The position numbers and the translations under genes are program-made. 22,902 bases of DNA from Lachnospiraceae bacterium UBA1766 (GTDB lineage: Bacteria > Bacillota > Clostridia > Lachnospirales > Lachnospiraceae). Under the pieces are notes generated by a model, which ran no database searches, was not told the DNA's origin, and was given only the letters and a program-made list of their open reading frames with translations. Below are positions 1-6,835 of the stretch, one piece after another. The stretch lies in assembly GCA_002314715.1 (NCBI GenBank), contig DCGY01000064.1, positions 1-22,902 of the forward strand, read 5' to 3'. How positions within the stretch are numbered: position 1 is the first letter of the stretch; each line of letters opens with the position of its first letter.

Positions 1-56
1 CGCGATGCTGCCCCCCGGGGAAGCCCTAAAAGCAAGAATTCATGAACTCCGCGAAG

Positions 57-923
57 TTACCGGCTCAGAGGAATTATTCCGTCGGCCCCTACAAGGAACA
101 CCTGATTTTGATGCTGGGTGAAATAGATCTTTGCCCGGGGATTGGCTTCCTGCAGGTTTTTTAGGGCATCACTGTTGTCGGTAACGTAAGGTTCTTTGTT
201 GGTTATGACAACTGTGTCAGGTTTTAGAAGCTTTAGTGCTTCCACGCATCCGGTGTTGTAGGTGGCATGGTGGGCATACTTGTAAAGATTTACGGGGTGC
301 CCGATTTCCTTGGCAATCTGACATACGGAGTGATGGGCCAAGGGATGGCTGCTTTCATGATCCAGAAGGTCTCCGCCCAGGAAAACAGACTTTCCTTCCA
401 CTTCGAAATACACGCCTAAGCTGTTTTGATTCTCGCTAAAGGCGATTTGGTGATAGGTCTCCGGATGAGTCGTATCCTCAAAAATTTGTCGGATGCTGTT
501 GGCGGTATGATACAGGAGGAGGGATAAGGGGCCGAAAGGTACCTCCCCAAGGCCTTCCACCGGTACCAGGGTACTGTGGGTTTCAATCAGCGCCTTCAGT
601 ACTTCATATTTTTCCGTCTCCGAAGCCCGGTAAGCATCGTCTGCCACACTTCCCCATGCAGTGGTACAATCCAGACCGCTGTATTCCTTAAAATATACTT
701 TTCCTACTTTATAATGCTGAATCAAAGAGGCAATGCTTCCGTAGTGATCCCGGTGAAAATGGGTCAGCAGGATGAATTCCAATCGTTGGACACCCAGGCT
801 GTCCAGGTATTCCCGAATTTGAGGAAACTGCTCCTCAAAGCCGGTATCTACCATAGCATACAAGCCCTCCTGTTCCAACAAAATAATGTCGCTCCATATT
901 GTTTTTAAAAAATGTATTTTCAT
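57..923 (-). CDS. MBL-fold metallo-hydrolase, ComEC C-terminal-like
   Basis: This is a 288-residue metallo-beta-lactamase fold protein. The zinc-binding HxHxDH motif is seen as HFHRDH at residues 55-60, preceded by the VDTG strand/turn (25-28). A later GGDLLD motif near 184 supplies the bridging aspartate, and an AHHATYNTG segment near 216-224 matches the HHGS-type motif of the ComEC/Rec2-like branch of this fold. There is no signal peptide or membrane segment, so the protein should be cytosolic. ComEC-type MBL domains are nucleases or phosphodiesterases, but the substrate here is not visible. The start at 923 is supported by an AGGAGA ribosome site at 929-934. The gene is transcribed away from the amidase gene and has its own promoter in the shared intergenic region. 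The family call is firm, the substrate is unknown. Confidence 0.85.
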   Translation of the reverse strand: MKIHFLKTIWSDIILLEQEGLYAMVDTGFEEQFPQIREYLDSLGVQRLEFILLTHFHRDHYGSIASLIQHYKVGKVYFKEYSGLDCTTAWGSVADDAYRASETEKYEVLKALIETHSTLVPVEGLGEVPFGPLSLLLYHTANSIRQIFEDTTHPETYHQIAFSENQNSLGVYFEVEGKSVFLGGDLLDHESSHPLAHHSVCQIAKEIGHPVNLYKYAHHATYNTGCVEALKLLKPDTVVITNKEPYVTDNSDALKNLQEANPRAKIYFTQHQNQVFLVGADGIIPLSR

Positions 924-955
924 AGGCGTCTCCTGATGGAATAGAATCTGTTTTT

Positions 956-984
956 ATTATGGTTTATTTTGGCAAAAAGTGCAA
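956..984 (-). promoter_or_regulatory. sigma-A promoter of the MBL hydrolase gene
   Basis: On the minus strand TTGCAC (979-984) and CATAAT (956-961) are separated by exactly 17 bases. This is a good vegetative promoter, placed about 30-60 bases upstream of the start at 923. The -10 box has one mismatch to TATAAT. It is inferred from sequence only. Confidence 0.55.
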
Positions 985-1102
985 TGCCGGGAAGAAAAAC
1001 CTGTCTTTTTTTCGCAAAACTCTTAAAAAAACATAGCATAATCCAATGACTTGTGATAGCCTAGTAAAGAATGAATTGTCAACAGACGGAGAAATGTTTC
1101 TT

Positions 1103-2608
1103 ATGAAGGATAATACAAACGAGGAAATCATGGATTTGAATCTGGATGGCGCGGGAGCCTATAAACACAAAAAGAAATCCTCCAAGGGAGTGGTGATTGC
1201 CCTGGTGGTGTTACTGATTCTTTTTGTGGGACTGTCAGTAGCGTTGTTCTTCCTGTTAAGGGAACGACTTGCACCGGAACCGGTCTTTCAGGAGGAATCG
1301 ATGGAAAGTACTGTGACAGAGGAGTCCTCGGTGGAAGAAAGCAGCGATGAGCCGGAATTGCCACCACCTCCTGTTCGTGATTTTAGCAAGGTTTCCGAAA
1401 CACAGATTTCGGTCAATAAATATTTTTATTACGGACCGCATATGGGATTGCACGGTGAAGTGGAATATGCCCCGGAAGAAAACAACTCTGTTCAAAAGGT
1501 TTATGCCCGTGTGTATCGGGATATTCAGGTTGTGGATAACAGTCCTACCATGGAGCAGGAAATGTGTTTTTCTTATGAGGAAGGCATCCTCAAGGTGTGG
1601 ATGGCGGATGTAATTGATGAGGGTCTTTGCCTGGAACAACTGCCGGAGGGTGACTACTTGTTGCTGATTGCGGTGGTGGACGGAGAGAACAACGAAACGC
1701 TGCTTTCCTTGGCAGATGTAAGTGAAATGGAGCCATTGGAATACTATACCATCACCCACGAGGGCAAAAACCGCCGAATTGATGTGGCGCCCGGAAGCAT
1801 GGTTGATGATGAGAATCTGGAAGTGAACAGCTTCACCCTGCTTTGCAAGGAAACAGAGCTCCCGGAGGAAATCTATGATATCGTATTGGATCCGGGGCAT
1901 GGAACCTGTGACGGAGGAACCGTCAGCGTGGCTCCCATTCTGGATAAAAACGGAAATGTGTATTGTGAACGTGATGTGGCTTTAAGCATTGCTAAAAAGG
2001 TCAAGGCTTCTTTGGAGGAAATGGGCTATAAGGTGGCCCTGACCCATGATGGGTCGGAAGGAACCACTTCCTATGCATGGTGCTATTGGAATGCGTACAA
2101 GGAGGGAAACCGTGTCTGGAACGCTTGCACGCCGAAACCCAAGTATTCCATTTCCATTCATTTAAACAATGTGGAGGGAAAAATTGCCACACCCGGTATT
2201 GAATTGTATTCCTCCATTCATGCAGGTGTACGTCTTTCCAAGCGTATTTTGGAGCAGGTGACAGCCAATACCCTAATGCCTACCTCCAGCAAGAAACCCA
2301 ATCGGGTAGAGGGACTTCCCGGTGCTTATAAGTGGCGTCTGTCCGATGCGCCCAATTCCGATTATCTCTACATGATTCGTGAGGTGGGTGGTATCATGAC
2401 CGGTGGCAGAGTGGCCAATCATGAGCGCTACGGTACCAACAAGTTTTACAATGTGAACTTCAGTCCTGAGGCTTATTTGATTGAGACCGGCTATATTTCC
2501 GATGCGTTGAATATGCAGGTTTTGATTGATGATCAGCAGAATTTTGCCGATTGCATCGCCAGGGGAATTCAGGAAGATATCCTTTCTTTTTATGAGAAGG
2601 AGTTGTAA
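1103..2608 (+). CDS. membrane-anchored N-acetylmuramoyl-L-alanine amidase (Amidase_3)
   Basis: This 501-residue zinc amidase cleaves the bond between N-acetylmuramic acid and the stem peptide of peptidoglycan. A short cytoplasmic N-terminus rich in Lys is followed by one membrane helix (about residues 29-53), then a Ser/Glu/Pro-rich linker (about 58-92). The middle region (about 95-250) is unrecognised, and the Amidase_3 catalytic domain covers about 258-500. Visible catalytic signatures are DPGHG (about 263-267, first zinc His), CERDVALSIA (zinc Glu), SIHLN (second zinc His) and LIETGYISD (catalytic Glu). It is therefore a cell-surface, tethered enzyme. Start choice: GGAGAA at 1088-1093 sits nine bases before the ATG at 1103; in-frame ATGs at 1046 and 1094 lack such a site. 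The domain carries longer insertions around the second half than compact phage amidases. Likely role is cell-wall turnover or daughter-cell separation. Confidence 0.88.
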   Translation: MKDNTNEEIMDLNLDGAGAYKHKKKSSKGVVIALVVLLILFVGLSVALFFLLRERLAPEPVFQEESMESTVTEESSVEESSDEPELPPPPVRDFSKVSETQISVNKYFYYGPHMGLHGEVEYAPEENNSVQKVYARVYRDIQVVDNSPTMEQEMCFSYEEGILKVWMADVIDEGLCLEQLPEGDYLLLIAVVDGENNETLLSLADVSEMEPLEYYTITHEGKNRRIDVAPGSMVDDENLEVNSFTLLCKETELPEEIYDIVLDPGHGTCDGGTVSVAPILDKNGNVYCERDVALSIAKKVKASLEEMGYKVALTHDGSEGTTSYAWCYWNAYKEGNRVWNACTPKPKYSISIHLNNVEGKIATPGIELYSSIHAGVRLSKRILEQVTANTLMPTSSKKPNRVEGLPGAYKWRLSDAPNSDYLYMIREVGGIMTGGRVANHERYGTNKFYNVNFSPEAYLIETGYISDALNMQVLIDDQQNFADCIARGIQEDILSFYEKEL

Positions 2609-2650
2609 GTTAGAAGGGTCTTAAGAACTTTTCAGAATAAAACGGAAAAA

Positions 2651-2694
2651 GAAGGTGTTCTTTTCTGCGAAAACATGCAGAGGAGGATACCTTC
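2651..2694 (+). other. leader stem-loop before the YgjP-like gene
   Basis: GAAGGT (2651-2656) pairs with ACCTTC (2689-2694), and inside it TCTGC (2664-2668) pairs with GCAGA (2677-2681). The strand between them holds a GGAGGA, so a nested hairpin can form in the mRNA just before the real ribosome site at 2706-2710. There is no U tract, so it is not a terminator. A regulatory role is possible but unproven. Confidence 0.3.
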
Positions 2695-2717
2695 CTTCGT
2701 CTTTGGGAGAAGAAAAA

Positions 2718-3278
2718 ATGATTGAGTATCAAAATATAACCTTGATTCGCTCTCGTCGAAAAACCTTGTCCATTCAGATTAAAAGTGACGGGCAGGTGAT
2801 TGTCCGAGCACCTCTTCGGGCCAGCCGGAAAGATATTTTACGCTTTGTGGACAGCAAAGAGGATTGGATTAAGAAATGTTTACAGGAGGCAGAACGGCAA
2901 AGAGAACTGCATCCGCCGGTGGAAAAACTGACAACGGAGGAATTGCGGGAATTGGCAAAGAAAGCCTGTGTCCTGATTCCGGAACGGGTACGATATTATG
3001 CCCCGTTAATCGGAGTGGATTACGGAAGGATTACCATTCGAAATCAGAAGACTCGCTGGGGAAGCTGTAGCAGTAAGGGGAATCTGAATTTTAACTGTCT
3101 GCTGATGCTGGCGCCTATAGAGGTAATTGACAGCGTAGTGGTTCACGAGCTCTGCCATCGGAAACAAATGAATCATTCCAAAAAATTTTATGAAGAGGTC
3201 TATCGGGTGTACCCGGAGTATGACAGGTATCATAAGTGGCTTCGGGATAACGGTGCCTCCCTTTTGCAGCGCATGTAG
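2718..3278 (+). CDS. YgjP-like zinc metalloprotein (M48/DUF45 family)
   Basis: This 186-residue protein belongs to the YgjP/DUF45 family. The HExxH-type motif is HELCH at residues 143-147, with a third probable ligand at His153, and the family-specific TRWGSCSSKGNLNFN block surrounds Trp114. The length is typical for a short family member. There is no signal peptide or membrane helix. The family is annotated as metal-dependent hydrolase or metallopeptidase; the E. coli member has also been linked to nucleotide pyrophosphatase activity, so the true substrate is uncertain. Start choice: ATG at 2718 has GGAGA at 2706-2710. The reading frame stays open to about 2655, but the extra residues lie in a structured leader and lack a ribosome site. 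It lies 109 bases after the amidase gene on the same strand, with no clear terminator between them. Confidence 0.85.
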   Translation: MIEYQNITLIRSRRKTLSIQIKSDGQVIVRAPLRASRKDILRFVDSKEDWIKKCLQEAERQRELHPPVEKLTTEELRELAKKACVLIPERVRYYAPLIGVDYGRITIRNQKTRWGSCSSKGNLNFNCLLMLAPIEVIDSVVVHELCHRKQMNHSKKFYEEVYRVYPEYDRYHKWLRDNGASLLQRM

Positions 3279-3392
3279 GATTGAACCACCGGTTGAATGA
3301 CAAGTATGTTGAATTGTGCTAAATTGATTTCAGACGCAAGAAAACAAGACTTTTTCGGTAGGAAAGAGCGAAACAAAATGGAGGATAAAAAT

Positions 3393-3905
3393 ATGAAAAT
3401 GACATCAGCAGTTGCAAATAAAATGCTCCGCAAGTTTGACGACGATAAGAGATTCTACAGAGACAAAGAGGAATCCTCTATGGTCTACGTGGCAGCCTTG
3501 GACGAGGAGCCGGTGATTCCGGAGTACGATTATCAGGAGGTGGCAAACATCATTGCCGACCTGGACGAGAAAATCGTCAAAATTAAACACGCCATTAATT
3601 TGGTGAACGTAGCCAGCCGTATCCAGGTGGGCGATAAGGAACTGAGCGTGGATACCATCCTGGTAAAAATGGCCCAGTTGAATCGCCGTCGGGAAGTGCT
3701 TGACCGTATGCGTAAGTTCCAACCCAAGGCGCGTATTAACTCCGGTCTTTACAGCTCCAGAAAAGCCGCTCCCGAATTCCAGTACATCAATTACGATTTG
3801 GAATTGGTGAAGAAGGAATACGAGCGTATCGACAGCGAAATTGCCCAAATGCAAATTGCTTTGGATAAATTCAATCAAACCTTTGAGTTTGAAGTGGATA
3901 TCTAA
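3393..3905 (+). CDS. small coiled-coil protein resembling the DIP1984/septicolysin family
   Basis: A 170-residue, mostly helical, highly charged protein without signal peptide or membrane segment. Two long helical stretches are apparent: about residues 45-75, containing a LDEKIVKIKHAINLVNVA-like core, and about 130-165, ending in a FNQTFEFEVDI tail. The order of helix pair, the VGDKELSVDTILVKM segment after an IN..N motif, and an aromatic C-terminal tail resemble the DIP1984 (septicolysin-like) family. That family has known structures but no settled function. Start choice: a GGAGG at 3380-3384 is eight bases before ATG 3393; a weaker alternative is ATG 3378 and the frame is open from 3297. 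The family link is from remembered pattern and should be treated as moderate. Confidence 0.6.
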   Translation: MKMTSAVANKMLRKFDDDKRFYRDKEESSMVYVAALDEEPVIPEYDYQEVANIIADLDEKIVKIKHAINLVNVASRIQVGDKELSVDTILVKMAQLNRRREVLDRMRKFQPKARINSGLYSSRKAAPEFQYINYDLELVKKEYERIDSEIAQMQIALDKFNQTFEFEVDI

Positions 3906-3915
3906 ATATCCATAC

Positions 3916-3943
3916 GGTGGGAGGGAAATTTTTCCTTCCCGCC
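3916..3943 (+). terminator. terminator-like hairpin after the DIP1984-like gene
   Basis: GGTGGGAGGGAAA (3916-3928) faces TTTCCTTCCCGCC (3931-3943). All 13 positions can pair in RNA if two G-U pairs are allowed. It starts 11 bases after the stop codon. The following bases are AATAAATAAG rather than a run of U, so termination may be weak or it may instead protect the 3' end. Confidence 0.5.
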
Positions 3944-4108
3944 AATAAATAAGATTTTCCGCACAGAGAAACATATAGGAGACATGATGTGAAAGAGAGT
4001 GTTTTGTGTGAACGTTCGTGGTTGTTTGTTATTTTTTTGCCTGTGATTGTTTAATGTGATTATTTGGAGATCAAATTTGGGAAAAATGATAGCTCTGCGA
4101 AAAACTTG

Positions 4109-4130
4109 GAATGGTACCTCGGTACCATTC
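4109..4130. promoter_or_regulatory. 22-base palindrome, candidate operator
   Basis: GAATGGTACC and GGTACCATTC are perfect inverted arms around two central bases (TC). It lies about 40 bases upstream of the -35 box of the XRE gene promoter. It shares the GTACC/GGTAC half-site with the inverted repeat at 4268-4286, which suggests recognition by the same protein, perhaps the XRE regulator itself. A 7-base direct repeat ACTTGGA flanks it (4104-4110 and 4134-4140). Confidence 0.45.
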
Positions 4131-4169
4131 ACGACTTGGAAGTTCGGTTTCAAAAGTCAAAAATAATAC

Positions 4170-4198
4170 TTGCAATTATATTCGGGATGTAGTATATT
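4170..4198 (+). promoter_or_regulatory. sigma-A promoter of the XRE regulator gene
   Basis: TTGCAA (4170-4175) and TATATT (4193-4198) are spaced by exactly 17 bases. Transcription should begin near 4205, giving a leader of about 95 bases. Confidence 0.65.
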
Positions 4199-4267
4199 TA
4201 AGTGTTGCACGGCTTATGTTTTGCTGCGCAGTCAAATTGCATCGTAACTTGTTGAAATGTGTTTCGT

Positions 4268-4286
4268 GTACCTACGATTTAGGTAC
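4268..4286 (+). promoter_or_regulatory. inverted repeat next to the XRE ribosome site
   Basis: GTACCTA (4268-4274) and TAGGTAC (4280-4286) flank CGATT. The ribosome site AAAGGAGG follows at once (4287-4294). It could be a DNA operator for autoregulation or an RNA hairpin affecting translation. Confidence 0.4.
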
Positions 4287-4299
4287 AAAGGAGGATACA

Positions 4300-4602
4300 A
4301 TGAGATACAGACCGGAATATGATATGCAACTGATTGGCAAAAACCTGAAACGTCTCCGGGAGGAGAGCCATCTTACGGTGGATCAGGTGCGTGAGTACCT
4401 TCGACTTGGTTCCGTCCAGGCGGTGTACAAGTACGAAAAGGGAAAGTGCTTCCCTCAGGCAGACACCATGTTTGCGCTGATGGAACTCTATAATGCGAAT
4501 ATCGCGGACCTTACCTGGTCTTATGAAGCAGAGGATGAAAAGTCCTCTGCTTTTGATTTTTTACGGAGGTTGTTTCCGGCTCCTTCCCTTGTCTCAAATT
4601 GA
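4300..4602 (+). CDS. XRE-family helix-turn-helix regulator
   Basis: A 100-residue protein with a single XRE/Cro-type DNA-binding domain over about residues 10-72. The pattern IGKNLKRLREESHLTVDQV, then a turn, then SVQAVYKYEKGKCFPQADTM (recognition helix around VQAVYKYEKG) and a last helix MFALMELYNANIADL is typical. The C-terminus (73-100) is short and has no recognised effector domain, so it is a stand-alone DNA-binding protein of a size common in Lachnospiraceae. The start at 4300 has an excellent AAAGGAGG site (4287-4294). The frame is open further upstream, but that part overlaps the promoter. The two GTACC/GGTAC inverted repeats around its promoter suggest autoregulation; the next promoter (4589-4617) begins inside its 3' end. 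Confidence 0.85.
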   Translation: MRYRPEYDMQLIGKNLKRLREESHLTVDQVREYLRLGSVQAVYKYEKGKCFPQADTMFALMELYNANIADLTWSYEAEDEKSSAFDFLRRLFPAPSLVSN

Positions 4603-4617
4603 ATTTTTTGATATAAT
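4589..4617 (+). promoter_or_regulatory. sigma-A promoter of the RyR/channel cassette
   Basis: TTGTCT (4589-4594) and a perfect TATAAT (4612-4617) are spaced by exactly 17 bases. The -35 box is inside the 3' end of the XRE gene and the -10 box abuts the left arm of the repeat element, so the transcript would start inside that element. It would drive the genes from 4852. Confidence 0.65.
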
Positions 4618-4762
4618 GCAACTATTCAGAGCCATGCAAATTTTTGAAGCTGCGAATGCTTGCATTCGTACAGCGAAAAAAATTTATATGGCGAGAAAAC
4701 CGCATGAGCAAAAAGAAAGTTGCGAAGCAACGATTTTGCGAATGTGGTTCTGAATAGTTGCA
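4617..4762. repeat. compact structured repeat element with 17-base inverted ends
   Basis: TGCAACTATTCAGAGCC (4617-4633) is the reverse complement of 4746-4762 at 16 of 17 positions, enclosing 112 bases. Inside, CGAATGC (4653-4659) pairs with GCATTCG (4662-4668), extended outward by GCTG/CAGC (4649-4652, 4671-4674) and AAATTTTT/AAAAATTT (4638-4645, 4678-4685). A second hairpin is GTTGC GAA GCAAC (4719-4731). A 39-codon frame (4634-4753) lacks a ribosome site. The shape resembles a MITE-like or dispersed intergenic repeat; the copy number in the genome cannot be seen here. Confidence 0.55.
4629..4659 (+). repeat. 31-base direct repeat, copy 1
   Basis: Exact match over 31 bases to 4772-4802, offset 143 bases. 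It contains an ATG followed by codons for MQIFEAANA. It overlaps the left arm of the inverted-repeat element. Confidence 0.9.
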
Positions 4763-4771
4763 GGAAAGAGG

Positions 4772-4802
4772 GAGCCATGCAAATTTTTGAAGCTGCGAAT
4801 GC
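4772..4802 (+). repeat. 31-base direct repeat, copy 2
   Basis: Exact copy of 4629-4659, located just outside the right end of the inverted-repeat element. Here the ATG within the repeat is preceded by a purine-rich GAGGGAG and starts a short frame. Confidence 0.9.
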
Positions 4803-4848
4803 CCCCATTCAGCCGGTCCGGCATGTACAAAAGAAAAGGGAGAAATAA
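4777..4848 (+). CDS. possible 23-residue leader peptide
   Basis: An ATG in repeat copy 2 opens a 23-codon frame beginning MQIFEAANAPIQPV and ending in a Lys/Arg-rich QKKREK tail. A GGAAAGAGGGAG purine stretch lies at 4763-4774, but its spacing to the ATG is only a few bases. The stop codon is three bases before the start of the next gene, so it could couple translation to it. It may equally be a chance frame carried by the repeat. There is no homology that I recognise. Confidence 0.25.
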   Translation: MQIFEAANAPIQPVRHVQKKREK

Positions 4849-4851
4849 GTA

Positions 4852-6819
4852 ATGATGGTAATTATTTGCATTCTTTTAACGACGATTTTGTTTTTGGGAA
4901 ATATCGCTCTTATGGCCAAGGATAACGACAAGAAGTTTCGCGTCAGCGGATATATTTTTTTGGCGTCCTGTATTTGCGGTGTAATTTACTACGGATACGG
5001 TTTTGCCTATGCGTATCCCGACAATCTGCCCTTGGCGGTTTTAAAGGCCTCCCTGGCTACCCTGATGATGTTTTTGGGCAGAAATGATTTTTCGGCTATC
5101 AAAAATGCTCCGGGAATGACCAATTTCTTTGTGGAGATTGGCTTCTGGCTGGTACATCTGGCTTCCATGTATGTGACCACCAATGCGGTTTTGGCATCCA
5201 TCGGCTCTCAGTTTTTAAAAGAACTTCGTAGTTTTTTCTATACCTTTTACAGGAAAATTGTGCTGATTTACGGCGTAAATGATGATTCTGTTACGTTTGC
5301 AAAAAGTCTCGCGAAGGATGAAAAGAGACTTCCCATCGTTTTTATTGACGGAAAAGGGGATGCGGCATTGCTCAAGAAAATCGAGAGCAACGGCTGGGTG
5401 TTCTGGATGGAGGATGATTTGGAAAAAACACCCTTCTTCAAGCCTCGAAAAATCGCAGGGGAAAGCCAGAAATTGTACTTTTACTGTATGACCAGGGATG
5501 AGACCGAGAATGTGCGTATGGCCAAGAGATTTCGTGACCTGATGGAACTGCGAAAAATCGGTATTACCGAGTGTGGAAAGGAAATGGGTGATAACATCCC
5601 GGAGGGTGGCAGACATTTGCAAAATGATCCCGCTACTTCTCTTGTCATGTTTGCCAATATGGAAGCCATTACCGGAAAAAGCCTTTTGGCTACCAAGGAT
5701 GTGGTGATTACAGAGGAAAACGGTGTGGAGAAGAAGGAAGGCCATTACGGCTATGGCAGTGTCATGATTTGGGACAGAGCATATCTGCTGGCCAGATCCT
5801 TGGTGGAGAACCATCACCCTGCTGAGTATGTCAGCTTTAATGAAAAGGGAGAAGCTACCGGCGATTTTCATACCTTGATTATAGGTCAGGGCAAAATCGG
5901 ACAGACGGTTTTACGTATGCTGTATATGCAGGGACAGTTTTTGAATGCCAAGTTTATAGCGGATGTGTTTGATATCCAGTATACAAAAATAAACGGTTAT
6001 TTGTTAAAGACCTGTCCGGAAATGCAGGACAGTTTCTTAAATGCCACCATCACATGGCATGACTTTGATGCCCGGGAATATAATTTCTATGATTTATTGG
6101 ATCAATACAAGGGAAAGAAACTTTATATCGTGGTTTGTACCGGAGACGAGGAGCTGAACAGAAGTCTTTCCCGGGATATTATGAGTTATACCGGACAGGA
6201 CGTATTCGAGTGCTCTTACACCAAGATTTTCCTTCATCGAGACGACGATATTATTTCGGAGGATATTTATTCCGCAAAGGCCCTGAATATCGAGAAGGCC
6301 GATCGTATGGCCATGCGTGTGAATCAGGCATATTTTGAGCCGGACAATATTGATGATTCCTATTATGCGGCCCAACTGGAGAAATGGAAGAAATGTGATT
6401 ATTTCGGACGAATCAGCAGTCGAAGTGTGGCGGATTTCTTCCCTGCTTATAAACTGATTTTGAAAGCCATGAAATATGACGGAAAGAACCTGACAAAGGA
6501 GCAGAAGCTGAATCTGGCCAAGCAGGAGCATTTGCGATGGAGTGCTTTTCACCTGGCAAACGGTTATAAGCTGATGTCGGCTGAAATTTTCGAGGAGCGC
6601 GCCAAGAATAAGGAGTCGAAAATTCAAAAGGATGTTGTGAACAAGCTGCATGCCTGTCTGGTACCCTGGGAGGAGCTAAAGCCCTTAAGCGATCGTCAGA
6701 ATGACTGGATTGAGAAAAATTCCAACGGACAGGAGAAGGGTGACATCGACTATATCCGGCAGGATGAAAATAATATTGCGTTGATGCTCCAGGTCATTGA
6801 ATCGGAAAAAAAGAAATAA
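4852..6819 (+). CDS. membrane protein with double Rossmann core and C-terminal RyR-like domain
   Basis: A 655-residue protein. N-terminus: membrane segments at about 1-21, 31-53 and 92-119, with a shorter hydrophobic stretch 60-76 ending in LGRND where a channel would have its pore loop. Core: two Rossmann-like units, one from about 134 (KIVLIYGVNDD, then IVFIDGKGD) and one from about 339 with a GxGxxG turn GQGKIG (345-350). C-terminus: a RyR-like domain with LAKQEHLRWSAFHLANGY (555-572) and KLHACLVPWEELKPLSD (598-614), close to the repeat found in ryanodine receptors and some bacterial proteins. Known families suggest a nucleotide-type ligand sensed in the cytosol; that is inference. Start 4852 has GGGAG at 4838-4842; ATG 4855 is an alternative. 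It is followed after 16 bases by a true channel gene with the same domain order. Confidence 0.75.
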   Translation: MMVIICILLTTILFLGNIALMAKDNDKKFRVSGYIFLASCICGVIYYGYGFAYAYPDNLPLAVLKASLATLMMFLGRNDFSAIKNAPGMTNFFVEIGFWLVHLASMYVTTNAVLASIGSQFLKELRSFFYTFYRKIVLIYGVNDDSVTFAKSLAKDEKRLPIVFIDGKGDAALLKKIESNGWVFWMEDDLEKTPFFKPRKIAGESQKLYFYCMTRDETENVRMAKRFRDLMELRKIGITECGKEMGDNIPEGGRHLQNDPATSLVMFANMEAITGKSLLATKDVVITEENGVEKKEGHYGYGSVMIWDRAYLLARSLVENHHPAEYVSFNEKGEATGDFHTLIIGQGKIGQTVLRMLYMQGQFLNAKFIADVFDIQYTKINGYLLKTCPEMQDSFLNATITWHDFDAREYNFYDLLDQYKGKKLYIVVCTGDEELNRSLSRDIMSYTGQDVFECSYTKIFLHRDDDIISEDIYSAKALNIEKADRMAMRVNQAYFEPDNIDDSYYAAQLEKWKKCDYFGRISSRSVADFFPAYKLILKAMKYDGKNLTKEQKLNLAKQEHLRWSAFHLANGYKLMSAEIFEERAKNKESKIQKDVVNKLHACLVPWEELKPLSDRQNDWIEKNSNGQEKGDIDYIRQDENNIALMLQVIESEKKK

Positions 6820-6835
6820 AAGAAAGGTAGTTGGC

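Larger units (their letters stand above)
3906..4299. other. 394-base gene-free regulatory stretch
   Basis: No convincing gene lies here. It holds a terminator-like hairpin (3916-3943), an AT-rich stretch of about 160 bases with nothing recognisable, the near-perfect palindrome at 4109-4130, a sigma-A promoter (4170-4198), and a roughly 95-base leader that ends in an inverted repeat (4268-4286) next to the ribosome site of the XRE gene. Confidence 0.6.

Noticed and set aside
2..121. Plus-strand open frame at the left edge, reading LPPGEALKARIHELREV, as the end of a gene
   Set aside because: It overlaps the well-supported minus-strand MBL gene by over 60 bases, has no recognisable family pattern and is cut by the window edge. 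The first 56 bases are otherwise unexplained.
1014..1042. Promoter for the amidase gene using CATAAT at 1037-1042
   Set aside because: The -10 box is plausible but no -35 box occurs at 16-18 bases upstream; not listed as a feature.
1256..1900. Antisense 214-codon frame opposite the amidase gene
   Set aside because: No start site or family pattern, and it lies opposite a protein with a continuous linker and catalytic domain.
4634..4753. 39-codon frame in the repeat element as a real small gene
   Set aside because: No ribosome site before its ATG, and the inverted-repeat structure explains the sequence better.
4617..4802. CRISPR array or integrated attachment site
   Set aside because: Only two direct repeats 143 bases apart with no spacer regularity, no cas or integrase gene nearby.
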